From the NCBI RefSeq assembly GCF_000021565.1, contig NC_012440.1, positions 946,210-1,010,209 of the forward strand: DNA of 64,000 bases, given 5' to 3'. This document shows positions 35,872 through 44,800 of the stretch, in pieces. This stretch comes from Persephonella marina EX-H1 (lineage in GTDB: Bacteria > Aquificota > Aquificia > Aquificales > Hydrogenothermaceae). The first letter of the stretch is position 1; every line of letters begins with the position of its first letter. The notes beneath the pieces were generated by a model. That model saw only the letters and a list, made by a program, of their open reading frames with translations. It was not told where the DNA came from and searched no databases. Position numbers and translations under genes: made by a program.

Positions 35872-36479
35872 ACCAGCTTCCTTCCTTCTTTAATTATATG
35901 TTTTATCAGCTTCAGTTTTATTTTATCAATATCTGCCTCAACAAAGTCTGTTATATTGCAGACAGGTATATCCCAAATTCCACAGGGAATTATCCTTCTG
36001 AAATACCTCTTTTCAATATTAACATTTAAAGAAATTCCATGTTTTGTTACACCTTTAGAAACCTTTACACCAACGGATGCTATCTTACCTTTATCTGTAA
36101 AAACCCCCCTTAATCTATCCTTTCTGTAAGCATTTATCCCTATTTCTTTTACCGTTTTTATAACTATCTCCTCAAGTGTGAAAACATACCTTTTTACAGA
36201 GATCCTATTTTTTAAGCTTAAAACAGGATATACAACGATCTGCCCTTCCCCATGAAAAGTTACACTTCCCCCTCTATCAATATAATAAACCGGTATATCT
36301 TCTGTATTAAGGATATGCTCAGGTTTTGTTGTCTTACCCGCCGTATAAACAGGGTGATGTTCTGTTATAAAAAAATAGTTATCCTGATCCTCTCCGGTCA
36401 ATTTTCTTTCAAAAATCCGGTTCTGGATTTCAAGAGCTTCTTGATATTCAGTTTTCCCAAGGTCTATAATCTTTAACAT
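35868..36479 (-). CDS. lipB: Octanoyl-ACP:protein N-octanoyltransferase
   Basis: A 203-residue LipB that moves octanoyl groups from ACP to lipoyl domains. The family motifs HHPVYTAGK, RGGSVTFHGEGQ and the catalytic pair Lys139 (ASVGVKV) and Cys166 (IIPCGI) are present, as is KHGISLNVN. Lipoylated targets could include the glycine cleavage system or 2-oxoacid dehydrogenases; lipoyl synthase is not in the window. It is divergent from the JAMM gene across 26 bases, so the promoters overlap. Confidence 0.93.
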   Translation of the reverse strand: MLKIIDLGKTEYQEALEIQNRIFERKLTGEDQDNYFFITEHHPVYTAGKTTKPEHILNTEDIPVYYIDRGGSVTFHGEGQIVVYPVLSLKNRISVKRYVFTLEEIVIKTVKEIGINAYRKDRLRGVFTDKGKIASVGVKVSKGVTKHGISLNVNIEKRYFRRIIPCGIWDIPVCNITDFVEADIDKIKLKLIKHIIKEGRKLV

Positions 36480-36505
36480 AAATCTATAATATCAGAGGTT
36501 CTTGG

Positions 36506-36928
36506 ATGTTAAAAATAAAAAGAGAGCTTATAAACCAGATAGCCGATCAGGGAGAGAAAGGATATCCCTATGAGATATGTGGTTTTATACTTGGGAAGAT
36601 AGATTATGAAAACAATATAAGAGAAGCTCTGGAAGTATACCAGGTAGAAAATCAGAATAAGGAAAGGGCTAATGACAGATTTGAGATAGACCCTAAGGAC
36701 TATCTAAAGGTTGAGGAGTACGCAGACAGTAAAGGCCTTCAGATAATAGGTATATACCACACTCATCCGGATCATCCAGACAGACCTTCTCAGACCGATC
36801 TTATGTTTGCTCAGCCAGATATGTCATACATAATAATGTCCATAAATAAAGGAAAAGCTGGAGACTGGAGAAGCTGGGAGCTTGTAGGAGAAAAGTTTGA
36901 ACAGGAAGAGGTCAATCAGATAGATTGA
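36506..36928 (+). CDS. JAMM/MPN+ metalloprotease (Mec+-like)
   Basis: A 140-residue single-domain protease. The zinc motif is complete: E23 in YEICGF, H85 and H87 in YHTHPD, S95 and D98 in SQTD. Stand-alone bacterial JAMM proteins of this size (Mec+/CysO-cysteine peptidase type) release cysteine or sulphur from a ubiquitin-like carrier protein. No such carrier is visible close by. The 3' end overlaps the convergent DUF3108-like gene by 17 bases. Confidence 0.85.
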   Translation: MLKIKRELINQIADQGEKGYPYEICGFILGKIDYENNIREALEVYQVENQNKERANDRFEIDPKDYLKVEEYADSKGLQIIGIYHTHPDHPDRPSQTDLMFAQPDMSYIIMSINKGKAGDWRSWELVGEKFEQEEVNQID

Positions 36929-37424
36929 CATTAGATCTCTCTAAAACTATATGATACCTTCCGTCTATATCTATCTTCAGTGGAAATCTTGATTTATCTA
37001 TATACATAACGATCTTCTTTACCCTTTTGCTTTTCAAAGGGTATATAACGTAAATGCTGCCTTTTTTCTCTACCTTTATCGGGTAAAGATCTGAGTTTGA
37101 GTTTTTGCCGTACATTATGTACTCAACTATCAGTGGAAGCCACGGCTTTTTTTCGTATATTTTTTTTCTGTCAAACTTTTTTTCCTTTTCATTTTCTCTT
37201 TCATACAGATAAAAGTCTGCGCCATCCATCACAAACTTAAAGTTATAGCTGTAAAGCCATGATATATAAGGGTAGGTGCTTCCTTCTGCTGTAACCTTTT
37301 TTTCAGATAGAGAGATCTTTATCTCTCCTACGGGAATACTTCCAAGATATGTTTTGTATATCGTTTCTTCGCTGTAGACCGTACATGAGATCAAGAGTAT
37401 TAAAGATAAGATTTTTTTAATCAT
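36912..37424 (-). CDS. Exported protein, DUF3108-like
   Basis: A 170-residue protein with a signal peptide (hydrophobic 4-18). The mature part begins with a stretch like YKTYLGSIPVGEIKISL, then beta-rich segments such as MYIDKSRFPLKIDIDGRYHI, typical of the DUF3108 periplasmic family, whose members are often linked with envelope lipid or outer-membrane maintenance. The function is unknown. It is transcribed towards the JAMM gene. Confidence 0.65.
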   Translation of the reverse strand: MIKKILSLILLISCTVYSEETIYKTYLGSIPVGEIKISLSEKKVTAEGSTYPYISWLYSYNFKFVMDGADFYLYERENEKEKKFDRKKIYEKKPWLPLIVEYIMYGKNSNSDLYPIKVEKKGSIYVIYPLKSKRVKKIVMYIDKSRFPLKIDIDGRYHIVLERSNVNLSD

Positions 37425-37443
37425 ACATTAGAATTTAAGATAT

Positions 37444-37469
37444 GAAAAAGGGTGTGGCAACCACACCCT
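37444..37469 (-). terminator. Intrinsic terminator of the cold shock gene
   Basis: Nine-base arms AGGGTGTGG and CCACACCCT with a three-base loop, followed by TTTTT on the minus strand, lie 16 bases after the csp stop. Confidence 0.85.
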
Positions 37470-37484
37470 GTATAGAAGTTCAAT

Positions 37485-37691
37485 TTAGATCTTTACTACG
37501 TTCTGTGCTTTCTGTCCTTTGTCTTCCTGAACAACATCAAACTCTACTTTCTGTCCTTCTTCGAGTGTTTTGAACCCATTTTCCGCGATAGCTGAGAAAT
37601 GTACGAAAACATCACCCTGACCATCATCTCTGGTTATGAAACCATAACCTTTCTTAGAATTGAACCATTTTACTGTACCTGTGAGACGCAT
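37485..37691 (-). CDS. cspA: Cold shock-domain RNA chaperone
   Basis: A 68-residue single cold shock domain. The RNA-binding motifs RNP1 (KGYGFI) and RNP2 (VFVHFS) are intact. The protein melts RNA secondary structure and is often abundant in thermophiles as well. A strong terminator follows. The roughly 230-base interval upstream contains two palindromes, AGAGCGCTCT (37747-37756) and GGGATCCC (37764-37771), which may belong to a structured 5' leader. Confidence 0.95.
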   Translation of the reverse strand: MRLTGTVKWFNSKKGYGFITRDDGQGDVFVHFSAIAENGFKTLEEGQKVEFDVVQEDKGQKAQNVVKI

Positions 37692-37925
37692 TACTTAAAA
37701 AACCTCCAAAAATTAAATTTAACTTTGAAGTGCTTAAAGATCCGTTAGAGCGCTCTTGTGGAAGGGATCCCTCCCCAGATCTCTAAACAACTTCAGCTAT
37801 AAGTATGTGCCTTTTTTACTATTATGTCAATACCAAAATGCACAAACTTAGTTCAAAAATCTTTATTGATATTAAATACACAGTTCATATAATATGGTAT
37901 TTCACCAAAATATCAGGACAAAGAA
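37692..37925. other. Leader region of csp and promoter region of the pseudouridine synthase gene
   Basis: This divergent interval has no credible gene. The csp-proximal part holds palindromes AGAGCGCTCT and GGGATCCC within a relatively GC-rich patch (about 37738-37790), compatible with a folded 5' UTR as known for csp genes. The rest is AT-rich. Confidence 0.35.
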
Positions 37926-38651
37926 ATGAAAATGAGATTAAACAGGTTTATAGCACGATCAGGTTACTGCTCAAGGAGAAAAGCAGACCAGCTTATTGAG
38001 ATGGGAAAGGTCAAGGTTAACGGAAAGGTTGTAAAAGATTTTGGATACAGAGTTGATACAGAAAAAGATAGAGTTGAGATAGATGGAAAATTAATAAAGT
38101 TAGAACTTAAAAAAGTTTATATAAAACTTTACAAACCAAGAGGTTATCTGACTCAGCTTGGAAAGGATAAATTTGGGAGAAAAACATTAACAGATCTGTT
38201 TAAAGAGGTTGGGATTAAGGATAATGTTTTCCCTGCTGGAAGGCTTGATTATGAAAGCGAGGGACTACTCCTTCTCACAAATGATGGTGATTTCGCAAAT
38301 ATGATCATGCATCCAAAAAGTAAGATAAAAAAAACCTATGTTGTTAAAGTTAAAGGAAGAGTAAATCTGGAAAGTTTTAACAGAATGAGGAAAGGAGCTT
38401 TACTTGAGGATGGTTTTATAAAACCTGACGAAATAAAAATACTAAAAAAAGGTAAGAATTATACATGGTTGGAGATAACCATACACAGCGGAAAAAAAAG
38501 AATTATAAGGAGATTCACAAAATATTTTGGTTACCCTGTTGAAAGATTGATAAGAACAAGGATCGGCAGTATAGAGCTTGGAAGTTTAAAAGAGAAAGAA
38601 TGGAAGTATATAGATGAAAAAATCATAAACAGAATGTCAAAATCAAAATAA
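37926..38651 (+). CDS. RsuA/RluB-family rRNA pseudouridine synthase
   Basis: A 241-residue enzyme with an N-terminal S4 RNA-binding domain (RLNRFIARSGYCSRRKADQL) and a catalytic domain with Asp in GRLDYESEGLLLLTNDG. It isomerises uridine to pseudouridine in rRNA. RsuA (16S), RluB, RluE and RluF (23S) are hard to separate; the compact length and S4 domain suit RsuA/RluB. A 101-residue unknown gene follows 46 bases later. Confidence 0.9.
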   Translation: MKMRLNRFIARSGYCSRRKADQLIEMGKVKVNGKVVKDFGYRVDTEKDRVEIDGKLIKLELKKVYIKLYKPRGYLTQLGKDKFGRKTLTDLFKEVGIKDNVFPAGRLDYESEGLLLLTNDGDFANMIMHPKSKIKKTYVVKVKGRVNLESFNRMRKGALLEDGFIKPDEIKILKKGKNYTWLEITIHSGKKRIIRRFTKYFGYPVERLIRTRIGSIELGSLKEKEWKYIDEKIINRMSKSK

Positions 38652-38697
38652 ACCTGTATATTAATTATTAATAATAAAGCAGTAAAGGATAATAACT

Positions 38698-39003
38698 ATG
38701 GAAAATATCAAAATAGAAAGTCCACAGGATATTTTACCTATTGTAGAAAAATACAATATTGATGATGGTTATGCTCTTTTTAAATATGTGAAGGGTTACA
38801 CACTACTGTCTGTTGTTGAGCCAAAACAGATAAGAAATCAGATATTCTTTCTTGTTAAAAAAGATGGAGATAAGCCAACATTTAGAATCCTCAGGTATTT
38901 TAGGGGTTTTGGAGATGTTGGTATTGACGCAGAATTCACCCCTGAGACTATAGAGGAAGGGGTGATCATCACCTTTGAAACACTATCACAGCATTTTCTT
39001 TAA
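38698..39003 (+). CDS. Small protein of unknown function
   Basis: A 101-residue soluble protein with mixed alpha/beta character and no recognised motif. It follows the pseudouridine synthase gene by 46 bases. An AAAGGATAATAAC sequence precedes the ATG. Base composition matches its neighbours, so it is probably a real gene of local distribution. Confidence 0.6.
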   Translation: MENIKIESPQDILPIVEKYNIDDGYALFKYVKGYTLLSVVEPKQIRNQIFFLVKKDGDKPTFRILRYFRGFGDVGIDAEFTPETIEEGVIITFETLSQHFL

Positions 39004-39063
39004 ATATCAATAACATCAACACTTTAAGAAGGATTGAAATTTTTATTTTTTTGCATATATTAC

Positions 39064-39203
39064 CTTCGCTCGGTTAGACCGACTGTTTGTAGTTGGAGGT
39101 TTAAGAAGCCTCATTTATGCTGCTGCAGTCCCGGCTGTGTTTCCTCTCATGGCCCTCCTAACCTCCTATTGCTGGCGGTATCTTCGGATACCGTCCTTTT
39201 TTA
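39064..39203 (+). ncRNA. Probable stand-alone structured ncRNA
   Basis: A locally GC-rich block in an AT-rich background, which in thermophiles often marks structured RNA. A candidate promoter TTGAAA-16-TATATT (39034-39061) precedes it and a clear terminator ends it. The RNA can fold into a 5' hairpin (UCGGU-UAG-ACCGA, 39071-39083) and a long imperfect rod closed by GGAGGUU (39095-39101) pairing with AACCUCC (39160-39166). A rod-like RNA of about 140 bases recalls 6S RNA, but I cannot match the sequence to any family. The open frame here lacks a ribosome site. Confidence 0.6.
39174..39202 (+). terminator. UUCG-loop terminator of the ncRNA
   Basis: The stem CGGTATC/GATACCG is capped by the very stable TTCG tetraloop, extended by a G-C and a G-T pair, and followed by TTTTTT. 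Confidence 0.85.
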
Positions 39204-39227
39204 TAATTACATGTTTTTTCTTGTCTG

Positions 39228-40262
39228 TCAAAATCTATATGGATATCTGAACTCTATCACATAGTTTGGGGCATCATTTGTAAGACCTATAGAAAGTGAA
39301 AAATTGAATGATGATCTGTCCGAAAGTGCCCATCCTGTTCCTATTCTCAGTATAGCTGAATTCAACGTGGAATTTGGAACTGTTGATTTCACACCATTAA
39401 CAGTACTCTCTGTAGAGAAAGTATAATCCTGTGCGTACTGGAAGTTTAAAGAAAAGTTATATGACAGAGCATAGGCAAATCCAAAACTAAGACTTAACGT
39501 ATCACCTGGATTTATCTTATCAAGTCGTGATACATCACCTGTAGTAGGACTTTTGTAGTACTTTTTAACATCCTCTTCCATATTATAGGAGTAGGATATT
39601 CCTCCAAATACAACCACCGGATCTATAGTTTTTGTTAGATTTATGCCACCTCTTATCGCATAGTATCCACTTCCAGTAGGTAACTCTTTTTCAGGATCAT
39701 CAAGATCAAAAGGACTTCTACCAGTTTTTGTTTTAAACGCTAAAAATGTTATAAGAGCAGGTCTTGTACCTGTTTCTCTTATTGGCTGGTATGAAAAAGA
39801 AAATGATACATCTCCAAACCCTCTTTCTTCTAAAACATTCTCCTTTTCACCGGTTGTTGATGTACCGATAACAGAGGTTCTTTCATTTCTATATACATAA
39901 GGGATTGAAACTTCAAACTGAAGGTTTCTGAGAATTCCGTAACGGATAGAGATATTGTACTGAAATATATGTCTTCTGGCATTTTTTATACCAAACTCTC
40001 CAAGTGTTAGGAAAACAGGATCAAGAATTGCAAAACTACTTAAATATATCTGGTTTGCAGAGTAGTAAACATAAGAAAAGCTACTTTCCACCTCAAGTTT
40101 ATTTTTCTGAAGTAAAACGTAATCTCTTTCAAACTGGATAAGTACTTCCTCTGGCTGTGCTTCTTTCTGAAGGGCTTTCTTCGCCTTTTCTATATCTTTA
40201 TCACTGGCATAGGATATTAAAAACAGACTTACCGTCAGAAAGATGATAACAGATTTTTTCAT
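39228..40262 (-). CDS. Outer-membrane beta-barrel with N-terminal helix, FapF-like secretion channel candidate
   Basis: A 344-residue exported protein (signal peptide to about 20). A charged helical stretch follows at 21-60 (KDIEKAKKALQ to VLLQKNKLE), then a beta-rich domain of alternating residues ending in an aromatic Phe, as outer-membrane barrels do. The barrel part resembles the meta-pathway/phenol-degradation transporter family. Pseudomonas FapF, which secretes amyloid subunits, has the same plan: a helical plug and then a barrel. Its place right after a C39 peptidase and the Asn-rich repeat genes makes a FapF role likely; homology itself needs a profile search. Confidence 0.7.
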   Translation of the reverse strand: MKKSVIIFLTVSLFLISYASDKDIEKAKKALQKEAQPEEVLIQFERDYVLLQKNKLEVESSFSYVYYSANQIYLSSFAILDPVFLTLGEFGIKNARRHIFQYNISIRYGILRNLQFEVSIPYVYRNERTSVIGTSTTGEKENVLEERGFGDVSFSFSYQPIRETGTRPALITFLAFKTKTGRSPFDLDDPEKELPTGSGYYAIRGGINLTKTIDPVVVFGGISYSYNMEEDVKKYYKSPTTGDVSRLDKINPGDTLSLSFGFAYALSYNFSLNFQYAQDYTFSTESTVNGVKSTVPNSTLNSAILRIGTGWALSDRSSFNFSLSIGLTNDAPNYVIEFRYPYRF

Positions 40263-40321
40263 ACAAACCCTCCCTATTTTCAGATAAATATACAGAATTC
40301 CAAAGTTTAAGGCAAATGTAT

Positions 40322-41065
40322 TTAAAACTCATTGAAGTTCCTGAAAGACTGAACTAGACGATTATACATTGATTGTCTTAGGGTATGTGTATCCACCCAT
40401 ATCTTTTCTTCTTTTGTTATCTCAAACTTTTTATTTGTATCCTCAGAGTAGATAACAAGAGCTATGTTTTTATACCACATCTTTTTAAATTCTTCTGCAG
40501 AGAGAATGGTATTTCCTAAAGACGGATCAGCAATAAAAACCCTTCCTTTATAAACTCCTTTGAATACTACAAAATGCTTATACTTACCAATAACCAGTGT
40601 CACGATTGCAGGTCTGTTAAGGGATACAAGCCCTTCCAGGGATGTTCTATAACCAGCTGCTTTATAACCCATAGCCTGTGCAAACTTTTTTATATCAAGA
40701 AGAGAGAACCCTTTTCTTTTTATTATCTTCTGTACGTTTCCAACTGCAAAAAGTCCATTTATAACCTGTTCTTCAGTAACTTTTTCTCCAAGATAGAAAT
40801 TAAAAATCGTTGCAACTGCTGCAGAACCACAACTGAAATCTAATTTTTGCTTTATGAGATTTTTTCTTTTAATTTCTGATACAGGTTTTACCACTGGTCT
40901 GATAGATATCCTACCGAAAGATGTTCCAATCTGAAGATTTATCTTGGCTTTACTCTTTTCTTTTATATCGGGAGTATCCAGACTATTGGAGGGATTACCA
41001 TAAACCGGGAGAATAAAGAAGGTCAGTAAGACGAAGATTCTTTTAAAAAAGTTTCCCCCGGTCAT
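40322..41065 (-). CDS. Exported C39-family cysteine peptidase (FapD-like)
   Basis: A 247-residue protein with an N-terminal signal or membrane segment (about 9-22) and a papain-like C39 domain. The oxyanion Gln73, nucleophile Cys79 (DFSCGSAAVATI), His164 (KYKHFVVF) and Asp180 (IADPSLG) are all in place. C39 peptidases mature or gate secreted peptides; FapD of the Fap amyloid operon is a stand-alone C39-like protein needed for fibre formation. No ABC exporter domain is attached. It starts two bases after the mini-subunit stop codon, with its AGGAGG site inside that gene's end. Confidence 0.85.
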   Translation of the reverse strand: MTGGNFFKRIFVLLTFFILPVYGNPSNSLDTPDIKEKSKAKINLQIGTSFGRISIRPVVKPVSEIKRKNLIKQKLDFSCGSAAVATIFNFYLGEKVTEEQVINGLFAVGNVQKIIKRKGFSLLDIKKFAQAMGYKAAGYRTSLEGLVSLNRPAIVTLVIGKYKHFVVFKGVYKGRVFIADPSLGNTILSAEEFKKMWYKNIALVIYSEDTNKKFEITKEEKIWVDTHTLRQSMYNRLVQSFRNFNEF

Positions 41066-41067
41066 GA

Positions 41068-41478
41068 TTAAATCCCTCCTGTTATATTAGCTTTGTTAAT
41101 ACTGTTAAGTACATTATTGATATCTACAGTACCGTTATTATCACCCATAATAACAACGATGTTTATAGGTATGTTAACTGCAGAATCTACAACATTTATA
41201 GGTATAAAAGCGTTCTGCTGTGCATTTCCTGAAAGCATTAATGAACTGTCAAGGTTCATCTGTAAACCACCTTCTATCTGTATATCTCCTATACTCATGT
41301 TGTAAAGGTTTCCCCCTATCGTCCCTGTGAATATTGGGTTGCTGAACATCTGTCCATTCAGCACAAAACCCTGAGCGTATATATCTTCCAGTTCTGTGTC
41401 ATCAACTTTTTTAAGTTCGTAAGCTGAGGCTGAACCTAAGATCAATCCTGCCATTACAAGTGTTAGTAACTTTCTCAT
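41068..41478 (-). CDS. Single-repeat secreted mini-subunit (copy 3), candidate minor amyloid subunit
   Basis: A 136-residue secreted protein; the start is the MRKLLT Met after AGGAGG, since the open frame upstream belongs to the neighbouring gene. The signal peptide ends at SASA. The mature start ELKKVDDTELEDIYAQG shares the D-E-L-E-x-x-x-A-Q-G motif with the giant proteins. Residues from MNLDSSLMLSGNAQQ to PINIVVIMGDNN align with one half-repeat of the giants (NNMNSVQLNDAAQ, then NSANSAANVGVNVL). A small relative of the main fibre protein recalls FapB, the Fap nucleator. It is nearly identical to copies at 45456 and 49443. Confidence 0.75.
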   Translation of the reverse strand: MRKLLTLVMAGLILGSASAYELKKVDDTELEDIYAQGFVLNGQMFSNPIFTGTIGGNLYNMSIGDIQIEGGLQMNLDSSLMLSGNAQQNAFIPINVVDSAVNIPINIVVIMGDNNGTVDINNVLNSINKANITGGI

Positions 41479-41480
41479 CT

Positions 41481-41825
41481 CTATTTCCTCCTGACGATGT
41501 CGCCACAGACCTGATATATAATCCTCTTTGTTCCGATAAACTGCCACATCACCTTAATATTTATGTATCCGTCAGCTTTTTTCTCATATGCATCTTTAGC
41601 CTGCTTTAGACTTCTCATAAGAGCCTCATTCAGTATATTAGGAAGTGTTTTATCTGTCTTTGGATAGCCCATAACATATCCAAAACAGGTATTATCAACA
41701 ATCTCATATTTTCCAAATCCACCATCTCCAAATGAGATGATAAATTTTTCCTTTGCAAAGCTATCTGTTCCTATTCCTAAGACAAGTATTAAACTCACTG
41801 CAGTCATTAATTTTCTGTATATCAT
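41481..41825 (-). CDS. Small secreted protein of unknown function in the repeat-protein locus
   Basis: A 114-residue protein with a signal peptide (to about residue 24, DSFA). The mature part has two cysteines and a segment DGYINIKVMWQFIG that recalls the strand pattern of small oligomeric envelope proteins, but I recognise no family. It lies between the third giant gene (after that gene's terminator hairpin) and the mini-subunit, and its stop is two bases from the latter's start. A truncated duplicate occurs at 49864-50034. By position it may be an assembly factor, like FapA or FapE. Confidence 0.65.
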   Translation of the reverse strand: MIYRKLMTAVSLILVLGIGTDSFAKEKFIISFGDGGFGKYEIVDNTCFGYVMGYPKTDKTLPNILNEALMRSLKQAKDAYEKKADGYINIKVMWQFIGTKRIIYQVCGDIVRRK

Positions 41826-41855
41826 CTCATAGCCCTCATATTCTTTTTTTATTTA

Positions 41856-41876
41856 AAAAGGGGGAACTGATCCCCC
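41856..41876 (-). terminator. Terminator after giant repeat gene 3
   Basis: Stem GGGGGA/TCCCCC with loop ACTGA, followed on the minus strand by TTTTT. It stands between the giant gene and the accessory genes, so the latter may depend on read-through. Confidence 0.8.
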
Positions 41877-41884
41877 CATTTAGA

Positions 41885-44800
41885 TTACCAAGGTAAATAT
41901 TCTGGCATTCCTAACTTCTCACCATTTATAGCATTTGCTCCAAGACCACCTGTCGCAGTATTGCTGAAGTTAACAGCTGTGGCTGTGTTCTTCTGAACTA
42001 TAGAACTTCCTGATACTGTTCCTGCATGGAGAACGTTTACTCCTACGTTAGCTGCAGAGTTGGCAGAGTTTAGAAGTACAAGTGTCTGTAGATTTGCCTG
42101 TGCAGCATCGTTAAGCTGTACAGAGTTCATGTTGTTGTTCTGTTCTCCATCAACCGCTGTACAGTTACAGTTGTATATGTACTGTTTCTGCTTGTTAAGA
42201 TTTCCTGCAAACGCATACATATCTCCTGTAGCTGTGTTCATGTGGTTGTATGCTTCCTGTTTGTTTTCCTGAGTTATATCTGTATTTGTTATATCACCTG
42301 TTGTCATCATGTTTACTGCTATGTTTGTCGCAGAGTTTGCTATGTTGCTAACTATGATGCTTGCAGCATCTCTCTGAGCATTATCATTTAGCTGTACAGA
42401 GTTGTTATTGTTGTTCTGTTCAGAACCAGCTGGTATGTTTCCGTGTATATTCTCTATCATCTGTCCTGCTTCTGGTTCTCCTGTTCTGTAAAATTCTCCA
42501 TCAGTGAATTCACCATTTCCTGCTAAAGCAACTCTACCAGTAGCTTCATTAGTAAAGTTACTTGCAGTCTGTTTATTATACTGTGTGATAGAGCTTAATG
42601 TTACATTTCCATACTTTTCAGGGTTTGGTTCTTTTATTGGAACATTTACATCACCTGTAGAAAGAAGGTTTAACGCTGTATTAGATGCTGAAAGTGAGAC
42701 ATTTTCCATTATTCCTGTGACTGTTTCTCTCTGTGCATTGTTGTTAAGCTGAACTGAGTTGTTGTTGTTATTCTGATCTTCTATGTATGCAAGACTTCTT
42801 GGATCGTCAACTGTAAAGTTTCTTATAACCTGTGTCTCTTTATTTTCATTTCCGGCTTCAGCTAATCCACCGTTTGCAATATTAAGATGATTTTCTGCGG
42901 TTTGAACATTAGCCTGATTTATTACGGTTATAATATTCTCACCATCCTCAACTTCTGTACCGGTTATAGCTCCTGTTTTCATGCCGTTAATAGCAGTGTT
43001 TTTAGCTGAGTTTGCAACATTTTCTATAACGAAAGCATTGGCATATCTCTGAGCGTTATTGTTGAGCTGTACAGAGTTGTTATTGTTGTCCTGAGATATT
43101 ATGTCTGTAAACTCGTTGTTGTTATTTATATCCTGTGTAGCACCATCTTCATAATTTGATGCCATTGATTCTGTACCACTTGTAGCTTCATTCTTAAAGT
43201 TGATAGCTGTCTGGTCATTAGATTGATCTACTGAAGAGTTTTCTATATCTCCAACAGCCATGATGTTTACACCGCTGTTAGCTCCTGACATGGATGTGTT
43301 TGACATAACAACAGCTTTTGCTTTATATTGAGCCTGGTTATTCAGCTGAACTGAGTTATTGTTGTTGTCCTGATCAGCTATTGTAAGTGTAATCAGGTTT
43401 TCATCTTCATCATATATCTTATTTCTGTTGCTGGTATCTATAACCTGTCTTTCTTTGTTGACATTTTCAGCATAAGCTCCTGTAATTTCATATCCAAAAT
43501 CTTCTGTGGTTGAGGTAGCCTGGTTGTGATGGTTGTCACCAGTTTGTACATTTTTCTGAGTTAAAGATCCTTTAAAGTTTCCTGATTCTACTCTCTCAAA
43601 ATTAAGAACATCTCCTCCAGACAATACATTAACAGCTACGTTTTCAGCTGAGTTAGCAACATTGTTTATTGTTACCCCCAATGCCTCTCTTTGGGCAGTA
43701 TCATTAATCTGGACTGAATTATTGTTATTATCCTGTTTTTCTATATTTGCAACTTCGTTTATTACAAGCTGAGCAGAATCCTCTTCATAGTTTCCTGCTT
43801 CAGCAAAAATAACACCAGAAGCTGTGTTATTAAAGTTAGAAGCTGACTGCTCGTTATATTGATTTATAGTTGAATCTGTAACACTTCCTGTACCCAGCAG
43901 GTTTATTCCTTTATTAACAGCAGATGTTGCTGCATTTTCAATTATTACAGCTTTTGCTTCTCTTTGTGCATTGTTGTTAAGCTGTACTGAGTTATTGTTG
44001 TTGTCCTGGTCTTCTATTGCCGCTATTCCTTCAAAATCTTCAGCAATAGAGGCGTTATCTATAAGCTGACTTTGTTTGTTTTCATTATATGCGTAAGCAT
44101 CTCCACTTATGGATTTCTCATCTATTTTAGCGATATTAACATGATTTTCCGCCTTTTGTGAGTTTGTTTGTTCAAGTTTTGAGAGATTAAATCCGTCAGG
44201 AACATAAACTGAGTTTAGACCGTTATTGACAGCTGATTTAGCTATATTTTTGATCGTAACGTAATTTGCACCACTTTGGGCATTATCATTAAGCTGAACT
44301 GAGTTGTTGTTATTATCCTGATCTACAATTGCAACATTTTTATTTAATTGAGTTTCTGGATGAGATAATGTAATTCCCCCATTACTTACGATCTGTGTCT
44401 TGTTTCCTTTTTCCTTTTCAACATTATACGCAGATGCTTTACCATTAGCTGCAATAGCTTCATTTTTAAAATTAAATGCAGACTGATCGTTCATTTGTTT
44501 TCCTGATGTCTCGCTTACAGTTCCAGCATAGAAGAAGTTTTCACCAGCATTAACAGCTGATGCGGCTGCGTTGATTAGGACCATTCCTGATGCTTCTCTT
44601 TGAGCACTCTCATTAAGCTGAACTGAGTTGTTATTATTATCCTGATCTACAATTTTAAGTTCATAACCTTCCTGAACCCCTGTTCCAATACGCTGGCTTT
44701 CTTTGTTGATATTTGCTGCCTCAGCAGATTTCCATACAGTATCATCTGGATATCCTTGCGGATCAGCATAATTTACATGGTTCTTAGCTGTCTGGTCATT

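Noticed and set aside
39034-39264. 76-residue open frame on the plus strand
   Set aside because: It has no ribosome site, an odd Cys-rich composition and lies over a GC-rich block that folds well and ends in a terminator, so an RNA gene is the better reading.
41479-41547. 23-codon extension of the mini-subunits
   Set aside because: It covers the end of the 114-residue gene in another frame, and copy 2 lacks it; the MRKLLT start has AGGAGG and a signal peptide.
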